From positions 1-6,923 of the forward strand of contig JAAXWV010000068.1 in NCBI GenBank assembly GCA_013334845.1: a DNA stretch of 6,923 nucleotides, in the 5' to 3' direction. Source of the DNA: Candidatus Roizmanbacteria bacterium. Lineage in GTDB: Bacteria; Patescibacteriota; Microgenomatia; UBA1406; GWC2-37-13. The notes under the pieces were generated by a model that was given only the letters and a program-made list of their open reading frames with translations, searched no databases and had not been told where the DNA came from. Each line of letters opens with the position of its first letter. The first letter of the stretch is position 1. A program made the translations under genes and the position numbers. This document shows positions 1-5,143 of the stretch, piece by piece.

Positions 1-74
1 CGCCCAAGCATCCATGATCCTTTTTGTCAATCTGCCTGAACTTTCTATGTACATCCACGATTCACCTGAAATCG

Positions 75-473
75 TTAAATGTATTCAGCTGCCATTTTGA
101 AACGTGGTCTCAATTCAAGGTGATGAAAGTGCAATTGATCTGTGTTTTGAATCCTTTTACCATTCGTATCAAATCGGAATGAAGAGCTGTGGATTTCATT
201 TTTGAAATCAACACTCAGCAAATTTTCATCGATAATTTGGGCACCAAAGTGAGTAGCCTGTTCTCGCATTTTTAAAACGAGTTCCGGACCAGTGATGTTA
301 GTCTGTCCAGGAAAATTTTCTATTTCAGACGTAAGAGTAAGTTGCCCACCGGGAGGTGATCCTGCAAATACCAACGGCTTTAGCTCAGCTCTCGCCGCAT
401 ATAGAGCAGCTGATAATCCGGAAGGGCCTCCACCGATAATGATAAGGTTATGAATTCCCGTGTCTTTTGACAT
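75..473 (-). pseudogene. trxB: Thioredoxin reductase, 5' fragment (broken)
   Basis: Thioredoxin reductase is a cytoplasmic FAD enzyme that uses NADPH to reduce thioredoxin. The N-terminus is clear: an FAD-binding GGGPSG motif at residues 14-19 followed by the SAALYAARAEL helix, then PPGGQLTLTSEIENFPG (residues 40-56), the classic TrxB FAD loop. TrxB similarity runs to about residue 112 (near position 137). The expected strand and ATG motif (SIIIATG-like) is then absent and the frame ends after 20 unrelated residues. A full TrxB has about 310 residues; this frame has 132. The other two minus frames near the break contain stops, although one short stretch (SIALSSP) faintly recalls the missing motif, so an indel or junction is likely. 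The NADPH domain and the CxxC active site are missing. It lies 42 bp downstream of the CsoR-like gene, on the same strand, with no visible ribosome binding site. An assembly error at the window edge cannot be excluded. Confidence 0.8.
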
Positions 474-515
474 ATTTAGATCTATTTAAGAATAGTTATA
501 ACTAGTTAAAATTAC

Positions 516-785
516 CTATAAACTGATTGCCCGCTCTATCAACTCACTTACTTTTTCAGCATCCTTTCCGGGTACATACTTACAGATATCAGACACTACA
601 ATTTCCTTTGATAAGCCATCAATAGCCTTTTTTATGGCAGAAATCTGCTGGAGTACCTGAGTGCACTCTCGTTGCTCCTCAACCATCTTTTCCACGCCCC
701 GAAGCTGGCCAATGACCCGATTTACCCTATTGGAAAACTCCCCATGAACTAAAGATGCCTGTTGAGGCTTTTGAGTAGTTTTCAT
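516..785 (-). CDS. CsoR/RcnR/FrmR-family transcriptional repressor
   Basis: An 89-residue, all-helical repressor of the metal/formaldehyde/persulfide-sensing DUF156 family, of typical length. The N-terminal helix carries the family pattern NRVNRVIGQLRGVEKMVEE (residues 19-37), followed by C41 in REC-TQVLQQISAIKKAIDGL. C41 aligns with the first Cys ligand of CsoR (Cys36 of M. tuberculosis). Counting without gaps, the usual His (+25) is D66 and the usual second Cys (+29) is Y70, while a Cys sits at +27 (C68). The copper set C-H-C is therefore not present, and the ligand sets of RcnR and FrmR do not fit either. A two-Cys thiol or persulfide sensor, or a different metal site, is possible. The gene has its own promoter (835-863) and a family-type operator at the predicted start of transcription (811-827), which suggests autorepression. 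A broken trxB follows. I see no ribosome binding site; the leader is about 43 nt. Family assignment is firm, the inducer is unknown. Confidence 0.92.
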   Translation of the reverse strand: MKTTQKPQQASLVHGEFSNRVNRVIGQLRGVEKMVEEQRECTQVLQQISAIKKAIDGLSKEIVVSDICKYVPGKDAEKVSELIERAISL

Positions 786-810
786 AGCTATATAATTAAC
801 TGATATACCT

Positions 811-827
811 ATACTCCCTTAGAGTAT
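811..827. promoter_or_regulatory. CsoR-type operator at the repressor's own promoter
   Basis: ATACTCCCTTAGAGTAT: inverted half-sites ATACT/AGTAT around a 7-bp centre with a CCC tract. This matches the general design of CsoR/RcnR/FrmR operators, in which A/T inverted ends flank a G- or C-tract. It begins about 1 bp downstream of the predicted transcription start (about 828) of the repressor gene, so binding would block the promoter. Its half-sites are the same as those of the second site at 949-966. Confidence 0.7.
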
Positions 828-834
828 GCAATTA

Positions 835-863
835 AGAATAGATGAATAAAAAATGCAAGTCAA
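835..863 (-). promoter_or_regulatory. Promoter of the CsoR-like gene
   Basis: On the minus strand, -35 TTGACT (858-863), a 17-bp spacer and -10 TATTCT (835-840). The predicted start is near 828, giving a leader of about 43 nt to the ATG at 785. It fits the sigma-70 consensus well, and the operator at 811-827 follows immediately. Confidence 0.7.
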
Positions 864-900
864 GAGAATATTTTAAGCTCGTTTTACGTCGTATCCTTAG

Positions 901-909
901 TTATCCACA
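901..909 (+). promoter_or_regulatory. Consensus DnaA box
   Basis: TTATCCACA, an exact match to the DnaA box consensus TTATNCACA. Two weaker look-alikes follow in phase at about 10-11 bp: TTATTCGCA (912-920, one mismatch) and TTCATCACA (922-930, two mismatches). No dnaA, dnaN or AT-rich unwinding element is nearby, so an origin is not supported. A titration or regulatory site, or chance, is possible. Confidence 0.35.
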
Positions 910-948
910 ATTTATTCGCAATTCATCACACCTCTGTCGACAGAAATA

Positions 949-966
949 TATACTGGGGGGAGTATA
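949..966. promoter_or_regulatory. Second CsoR/RcnR-type operator, G6 core, no obvious target
   Basis: TATACTGGGGGGAGTATA: perfect 6-bp inverted arms around a run of six G. This is very close to the published RcnR operator design (TACT-G6-N-AGTA) and shares the ATACT/AGTAT half-sites with the operator at 811-827. It lies about 86 bp upstream of the repressor's -35 box. A weak minus-strand promoter could overlap it (TTTACG, 17-bp spacer, TATACT within the left arm as read on that strand), but no gene of recognisable type starts on either side. Either it serves a small RNA or peptide, or a target gene has been lost, or it adds to repression at a distance. Confidence 0.7.
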
Positions 967-1158
967 AGTATATGATGAGACGTCGTAAATTAATTCCCGC
1001 AAAAGAGAATGAATAAGAGAGATGCACAGGCATAAAAACGGGCGATGAGAGCCAGGCATGCTCACGAAGTCCTTGAAGGATACAGGCAGGGGGAAATAGA
1101 GAAATGAATAACAGTGAATCCTGTGGCGAAACACGGGATAACGATGGCTTTTTTCAGG

Positions 1159-1182
1159 GAGATTGCTTCACTTCGTTCGCAA
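1159..1182. repeat. Possible remnant of a dispersed palindromic repeat
   Basis: GAGATTGCTTC followed by ACTTCGTTCGCAA resembles, from memory, a short imperfect palindrome of the form GAGATTGC...TTCG...GCAATGAC that is scattered through intergenic regions of many unrelated bacteria. Only one copy is in this window, so its repeat nature cannot be shown here. It abuts the rho terminator. Confidence 0.3.
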
Positions 1183-1206
1183 AAAAGGCGGGGTTTCCCC
1201 CGCCTT
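1181..1206 (-). terminator. Intrinsic terminator of rho
   Basis: A perfect 9-bp GC-rich stem (AAGGCGGGG, 1185-1193, with CCCCGCCTT, 1198-1206) with a 4-nt loop, followed on the minus strand by a run of T (1181-1186). It lies 16 bp beyond the rho stop codon and is the only strong intrinsic terminator in the window. Confidence 0.92.
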
Positions 1207-1221
1207 GTTATTTGCTCAATG

Positions 1222-2556
1222 TTATTTTCCTGCGTTTAACGTATCTAGGAATGCTTGATTGTTCGCAGTTTTAGAAAGCTTATCAATCATCACCGTCAAC
1301 CGTTCCTCTGCATTAAGTAATGAAAGCATACGGCGAAGTGTGGTGATTTTTTTTAGATTCTCTTCACTGAAGAGGAGCTCTTCTTTTCGAGTACCCGACT
1401 TCTCCACGTCGATGGCTGGATAGATTCTTCTATCTGCAAACTTACGATCGAGATGAACTTCCATATTTCCGGTTCCCTTAAACTCCTCATAGATGAGGTC
1501 GTCCATACGGGACTCGGTACCAACAAGAGCAGTGCCGATAATTGTCAGACTGCCTCCCTCTTCACAGTTTCGAGCTGCACCGAGGAATTTTTTTGCTGGA
1601 AAAAGTGCCGACGGATCAAATCCTCCTGACATCGTTCGACCGGAACCAGTCACCGAAAGGTTAAAGGCCCGAGCAAGACGAGTAATAGAATCGAGGAGAA
1701 TAATCACATCATGGCCCATCTCTACAAGGCGTTTTGCACGATCAAGGGCAAGGTTAGCTACCTTCACCTGCTGACGAGGAGACTCGTCGAAGTGAGAGGC
1801 AGCAACTTCTCCTTTGATAAAGCGTTTAATTTCAGTAACCTCTTCCGGACGTTCACCAATTAAGATAGCCATAAGTTTGGCGTCGGGATGGTTTTGGGCA
1901 ATGGCAGTAGCCATCTCCTTTAAGAAGGTGGTCTTTCCTGCTTTCGGCTGAGATACGATCAAAGCTCTCTGTCCAAATCCAATAGGAGAAATGAGATCAA
2001 CCATACGGGTTGACAATGTTTCTTTGTTGGTTTCCAGAACTATCTGGCGATTCGGATGAAGTGAGGTAAGTTGATCAAAGTTTTTGCGGGTACGACTTTG
2101 TTCTTCTGTAATTTCCACTCCATTGATTTTTTTGATAAGAAGCAGGCTGTGAAATCGCTCTCCCTCCTTAGGCGGGCGGGCTAGCCCCTCCACCTCGTCT
2201 CCTCGTCGAAGCCAAAAGCGGCGAATCTGAGAAGTTGAGACATAGATATCATGGTCTGGGTTAATAGCATAATCCTGGCGAAGAAATCCGTAGCCACCGA
2301 AAGTGACGTCAAGAATGCCCTTTGCCGGATAACTCATCTTGAGATCTTCACGAAGTCGATCTCCCATCGGAGCGTCGCCCTGAGCTGCTTCACTTTGAGC
2401 TGGGGCAACCTTTGCTTCAACCGGTGTTATAGCAGTTGCATTTTCATCAACTGGCATAATTGGCTTTTCTTCGTATTGATCAAGAAGCGATCCAACATCT
2501 AATGTGGTCTCCTCTGCGAGAGCATTATCTTGAGAGGTGGTTTTATTACGTAGCAT
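1222..2556 (-). CDS. rho: Transcription termination factor Rho
   Basis: Rho is a hexameric RNA-dependent ATPase/helicase that ends transcription of untranslated RNA. The protein has 444 residues and all core parts are present. The cold-shock-like RNA-binding domain spans about residues 78-147 (GYGFLR, DIYVSTSQIRRF, ARPPKEGERF). Walker A is QPKAGKTT (203-210), Walker B is DVIILLDSITRLARA (283-297, Asp289), and the secondary RNA-binding Q-loop lies in SGGFDPSALFPAKKF (310-324). EEFKGTGNMEVHLDRK (357-372) and SGTRKEELL (387-395) are typical. The first 70 or so residues do not show the usual N-terminal helix bundle; they are acidic and Ala/Pro-rich and probably disordered. The ATG at 2556 is the start that keeps this extension; no Shine-Dalgarno is visible upstream. 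The gene is monocistronic, with its own promoter (2718-2744), a 155-nt leader and an intrinsic terminator. The pyrimidine-rich leader suggests autogenous control. Confidence 0.98.
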   Translation of the reverse strand: MLRNKTTSQDNALAEETTLDVGSLLDQYEEKPIMPVDENATAITPVEAKVAPAQSEAAQGDAPMGDRLREDLKMSYPAKGILDVTFGGYGFLRQDYAINPDHDIYVSTSQIRRFWLRRGDEVEGLARPPKEGERFHSLLLIKKINGVEITEEQSRTRKNFDQLTSLHPNRQIVLETNKETLSTRMVDLISPIGFGQRALIVSQPKAGKTTFLKEMATAIAQNHPDAKLMAILIGERPEEVTEIKRFIKGEVAASHFDESPRQQVKVANLALDRAKRLVEMGHDVIILLDSITRLARAFNLSVTGSGRTMSGGFDPSALFPAKKFLGAARNCEEGGSLTIIGTALVGTESRMDDLIYEEFKGTGNMEVHLDRKFADRRIYPAIDVEKSGTRKEELLFSEENLKKITTLRRMLSLLNAEERLTVMIDKLSKTANNQAFLDTLNAGK

Positions 2557-2589
2557 ACGTATGTTTCAATAAGGAAAATAATAATAAAT

Positions 2590-2620
2590 GAGAAACGGCG
2601 GAAGAACTGAGAAAAGGAGC
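2590..2620 (-). promoter_or_regulatory. Pyrimidine-rich rho leader segment (possible rut site)
   Basis: In the predicted rho mRNA leader this stretch is about 80 percent C and U with few G (for example CTCCTTTTCTCAGTTCTTCC). Rho loads on C-rich, G-poor, unstructured RNA, and rho genes of several bacteria are autoregulated by termination in the leader. The role here is inferred from composition and place only. Confidence 0.35.
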
Positions 2621-2717
2621 GTGCACGAAAAACTCTATCTTAATTCAAAAAAATTAATAAATAAAATACTAAAGGAATCTGTGGACTGTGTAGACAAACT
2701 CATCTAAATACTTGTAT

Positions 2718-2744
2718 ATTATACCACTAAAACATCAGTGTCAA
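2718..2744 (-). promoter_or_regulatory. Promoter of rho
   Basis: On the minus strand, a perfect -35 TTGACA (2739-2744) and a perfect -10 TATAAT (2718-2723) preceded by TGG, an extended -10. The spacing between the boxes is 15 bp; reading the -10 as TAATAT (2716-2721) gives 17 bp. The predicted start is near 2711, which gives a 155-nt leader. Confidence 0.8.
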
Positions 2745-3003
2745 TAGGGAAATAGAGCTTTCTGAAAAAGCGATCCTCCTGATGAGGTGAAAGGAAACTT
2801 TTTCCTTTTAAGTTATGGGAAGATAGGAACTGGTTTTTGAGTTCAGTTACCTTATCTCATTGCCTCGCGGCTTACCCTAATCAAAAATTGTTCAGAAAAA
2901 GTTTTCGATTATTGTCTCACCCGGAGGATCTATACCCAGTATACAAATCCTTAATACCTTTGTCAAGGTTGCAAAAACACCCCAATTCCCCCTCAATAAA
3001 GCC
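2745..3003. other. Intergenic stretch between rho and the ABC transporter gene
   Basis: About 260 bp without a credible gene. It contains an A/T-rich perfect hairpin (AAAGGAAA 2790-2797, loop CTT, TTTCCTTT 2801-2808) and a weaker one (2926-2950, arms GGAT/ATCC and TATAC/GTATA). Neither looks like a standard terminator or a known riboswitch. The open frame at 2837-3025 starts with TTG and has no family resemblance. Confidence 0.4.
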
Positions 3004-3009
3004 TATAAT
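3004..3009 (+). promoter_or_regulatory. -10 element of the ABC transporter gene
   Basis: A perfect TATAAT, 21 bp before the ATG at 3031. The predicted start is near 3016, which leaves a leader of only about 15 nt with no Shine-Dalgarno. No good -35 is seen at 16-18 bp. Confidence 0.5.
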
Positions 3010-3030
3010 GAACTATTACTATTAGCACCT

Positions 3031-4821
3031 ATGTACGCTCTCAACCGCCTATACCATTTTATTTTCCTATACCCCACGAGCTTCGTCATCGGCTCCATGG
3101 CTACAACTTTTTCACTTATCCTCTATAGCATCCAGCCACTCTTTGTTAAATGGCTTACGATCTCACTTCAGGCACGCGACCTTCAGCAAACTATCTCCAC
3201 TGTATTTCTTATCATTGCTATCCTACTCCTTACCAATGTCCTTTCTATCATCGGCTATTACGTCAGCGATTTCGGTATGGTGAAAGCATCTACTACCATC
3301 CTCCAAAAAGTGCTGAGACATATTCATGATCTTGACTTCGCCTATCACACCGAACGAAGTTCAGGCAAACTTATCGCGCTCATCAAACGGGGAGACGATG
3401 CTTATTTTTCCTATTATGACGGCCTGAACCGGCAAATGCTTGATGTGGTGATCGGATTTCTTGTCATGACCGTTGCTTTCTCTTCACTCCCCCTGCAATA
3501 TATTGCATTTGCCACTTGTGTGCTCCTGGCTACTATTTTCGCTTCAATTCATCTTATCCGTATCAATATCAGTAAACGTACTATCTTCAGCAAAGCGGAT
3601 GACAAACTGTCTGCCGCAAAGGTCGATAATCTTATTAATTTTGACACCGTCAAGTATTTTGCAATGGAGAAGTATGAGCAGTCGCGCATTTTTGACCTCA
3701 CCAAAAAATGGGGCAAGGCTCTTCTCGATTACTTTTTTACATTCCGGTATTTCGATATTGTTATCGGTAACTTTATCAATATTCTGATCATCGGCCTCAT
3801 CGGGTTAGGACTTTATGACTTTTATCATTCCCATCTGTCACTCGCCGACTTCCTGATGGTTACCACTTTTGGTCTTGCGCTCTCGCCTCGCCTTAGTAAA
3901 CTACTTATGATTCTTCGCGATCTGGCTAAACGGCATTACGATTTAACCGAATATTTTAAACTTCTTGACGAGGAAGTAACCGTCATGGATCCTGCGCATC
4001 CACAAGAAATTGCTCATCCGCAAGGAGCTATCGCCTTTGATCACGTATCTTTTGCCTATGGTAAAAAACATGTGCCTGTTCTCAGTGATTTTAACTTAAC
4101 CATCACTCCGGGCGAATCAGTGGCACTTGTGGGTTACTCGGGAGCAGGTAAAACAACGGTCGTTAAACTATTGATGCGTATGTACGACACTGCTTCAGGT
4201 TCAATCTCTATTGATGGAACCAAATTAAAGGAAATGAAAAAAAGCTATGTGCGTAGTCTCATCGGCATTGTTCCACAAGATCCACTTATGTTTAATCATA
4301 CTGTTTACTATAATATCGCCTACTCAAAGCCTGACGCCAAACCGGAAGAAGTGGAGGAAGCAGCACGGCAGGCGCAAGCACATGAGTTTATCACCACCCT
4401 TCCTCACGGATACCAAACAATAGTCGGTGAACGGGGAATCAAACTTTCAGGAGGTCAGCGGCAACGACTGGCAATCGCACGCGTTATCCTTACCAATCCA
4501 CCAATTGTCATCTTTGACGAAGCAACGAGTTCGCTTGACTCTGTCTCAGAGCGGGCAATACAAGAAGCTTTCTGGTCAATAGTCAAAAATGAAGAAGCTC
4601 CCAAGACGAGTATTATTATTGCTCATCGACTTTCCACCATCATGCGCGCCGACCGGATTGTAGTAATGGATGGGGGTACCATCAGTGAAGTGGGAACTCA
4701 TAAAGAATTGATGGAAAACAAGAATGGTATCTACAATCGCCTGTGGTCTCTCCAGCGCGACGGACTCATTGACACTGAAAATGAACTCAACGAAGATCAG
4801 CAAGACGAAGAGGAGAGGTAA
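3031..4821 (+). CDS. ABC exporter half-transporter, Atm1/MdlB type
   Basis: A 596-residue fusion of one membrane domain and one ATPase domain, the usual size for a half-transporter that works as a dimer in the cytoplasmic membrane. Hydrophobic segments lie at about residues 18-38, 57-76, 138-172 (a pair) and 242-262. The sequence LDFAYHTERSSGKLIALIKRG (101-121) and NFDTVKYFAMEKYE (203-216) resemble the Atm1/HMT1 branch. The ATPase is complete: A-loop Y343, Walker A GYSGAGKTT (368-376), Q416 in the Q-loop, signature LSGGQ (472-476), Walker B IVIFDEATS (492-500, catalytic E497) and H532 in the H-loop. The C-terminal tail is strongly acidic (DTENELNEDQQDEEER). Atm1 relatives export thiol or iron-sulphur-related compounds, MdlB relatives lipids or drugs; the substrate cannot be told here. 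It is divergent from rho and convergent with the DUF4325 gene, 25 bp away, with no terminator between them. The ATG at 3031 follows a TATAAT box closely. Confidence 0.95.
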   Translation: MYALNRLYHFIFLYPTSFVIGSMATTFSLILYSIQPLFVKWLTISLQARDLQQTISTVFLIIAILLLTNVLSIIGYYVSDFGMVKASTTILQKVLRHIHDLDFAYHTERSSGKLIALIKRGDDAYFSYYDGLNRQMLDVVIGFLVMTVAFSSLPLQYIAFATCVLLATIFASIHLIRINISKRTIFSKADDKLSAAKVDNLINFDTVKYFAMEKYEQSRIFDLTKKWGKALLDYFFTFRYFDIVIGNFINILIIGLIGLGLYDFYHSHLSLADFLMVTTFGLALSPRLSKLLMILRDLAKRHYDLTEYFKLLDEEVTVMDPAHPQEIAHPQGAIAFDHVSFAYGKKHVPVLSDFNLTITPGESVALVGYSGAGKTTVVKLLMRMYDTASGSISIDGTKLKEMKKSYVRSLIGIVPQDPLMFNHTVYYNIAYSKPDAKPEEVEEAARQAQAHEFITTLPHGYQTIVGERGIKLSGGQRQRLAIARVILTNPPIVIFDEATSSLDSVSERAIQEAFWSIVKNEEAPKTSIIIAHRLSTIMRADRIVVMDGGTISEVGTHKELMENKNGIYNRLWSLQRDGLIDTENELNEDQQDEEER

Positions 4822-4824
4822 ACT

Positions 4825-4911
4825 ATGCCGATGGGCCATGAAGATGTTAAACCTGCATATATTCAACAACGATATCGATTATGCTTCGAACTTTTTCATT
4901 GCAATTTTTAA
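4825..4911 (+). CDS. Possible short ORF right after the ABC gene
   Basis: A 28-codon frame (begins MPMGHEDVKPAYIQQRY) starting 3 nt after the ABC stop codon, with AGGAGAGG (4811-4818) at a good Shine-Dalgarno distance. That is the only convincing ribosome-binding-like sequence in the window, though it also encodes the acidic tail of the transporter. The frame overlaps the end of the DUF4325 gene in antisense. No family is recognised. It could be a truncated gene start left at a rearrangement boundary, or chance. Confidence 0.2.
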   Translation: MPMGHEDVKPAYIQQRYRLCFELFHCNF

Positions 4912-5143
4912 AAAAGACTACATCCAACACTTCACTTCCATATTCTCTTATCAATTCACTTATAAGCGCATGTACAAAAGACTGAGTAACCGCATCTATG
5001 CCAGCAAAGTCTAGAACAACCTCATTTCCCTTTTTGAGCGCCGGATTAATTTTTTTTATTCTCACGTCTCGTGCAACGTCCTTATTTTCAGCAAAAGTAC
5101 CGGTAACCGGTAGAAGTCGAATGTGTGTAGTGTCTAATCTCAT
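4847..5143 (-). CDS. DUF4325 (STAS-like) domain protein
   Basis: A 98-residue single-domain protein, cytoplasmic. The family mark is VVLDFAGIDAVTQSFVHAL (residues 42-60), in particular the T-Q-S-F motif, followed by FFKNCNEKVRSIIDIVVEY (77-95). DUF4325 is described as STAS-like, that is, of the SpoIIAA-type fold; such domains typically occur with HATPase domains. In a hand alignment to SpoIIAA the phosphorylated Ser corresponds to Q54, with T53 and S55 on either side, so phosphorylation as in SpoIIAA is uncertain. Its ATG overlaps the TGA of the upstream ATPase gene (ATGA), implying translational coupling and fixed stoichiometry. I infer that it is the protein partner of that ATPase. The CTA CCG GTT ACC GGT codons near the start form a TACCGG palindrome (5098-5112). 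Confidence 0.85.
   Translation of the reverse strand: MRLDTTHIRLLPVTGTFAENKDVARDVRIKKINPALKKGNEVVLDFAGIDAVTQSFVHALISELIREYGSEVLDVVFFKNCNEKVRSIIDIVVEYMQV
5098..5112. repeat. Intragenic TACCGG palindrome in the DUF4325 gene
   Basis: TACCGGTAACCGGTA, a 15-bp perfect palindrome around a central A, about 10-15 codons into the gene. It shares TACCGG with the operator palindromes at 6108-6154. It may be an accessory operator or only codon choice for LPVTG. Confidence 0.4.

Larger units (their letters stand above)
864..1158. other. Gene-free stretch upstream of the CsoR-like gene
   Basis: About 295 bp with no credible protein gene. It holds a DnaA box (901-909), a CTGTCGACAG palindrome (934-943) and the orphan CsoR-type operator (949-966). 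From about 1030 to 1154 the plus strand is richer in G and C and can form small hairpins, for example ATCCTGT paired with ACGGGAT around a GGCGAAAC loop (1117-1138), ending in a T6 run at 1149-1154. That could be an unrecognised small RNA, but the hairpin is too far from the T run for a normal terminator and I recognise no RNA family. Confidence 0.4.

Noticed and set aside
2..100. Plus-strand open frame entering from the window edge (ending ...IVKCIQLPF)
   Set aside because: Only 32 codons and no recognisable family. It could be the end of a real gene at the trxB junction, but nothing supports it beyond being open.
901..930. Origin of replication
   Set aside because: One exact DnaA box, no dnaA or dnaN neighbour, and no clear AT-rich unwinding element.
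901..1134. Minus-strand open frame of 77 codons
   Set aside because: No family resemblance, odd composition rich in Cys, Ser and Tyr, and it covers the orphan operator, the DnaA box and intergenic hairpins. Probably chance.
1117..1154. Plus-strand intrinsic terminator (ATCCTGT/ACGGGAT stem and T6 run)
   Set aside because: About 10 nt separate the stem from the T run, the stem includes a wobble pair, and no gene on the plus strand ends here.
2790..2808. AAAGGAAA/TTTCCTTT hairpin with a T-rich end as a terminator
   Set aside because: The stem is A/T-rich with a 3-nt loop and no gene ends just before it on either strand.
2837..3025. Plus-strand open frame of 62 codons between rho and the ABC gene
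   Set aside because: TTG start, no ribosome binding site, no recognisable domain, and it overlaps the ABC promoter region.
4724..5014. Plus-strand frame across the convergent ABC/DUF4325 junction, and the minus-strand frame at 4576-4869
   Set aside because: Both lie antisense or out of frame to well-supported genes and resemble nothing known.
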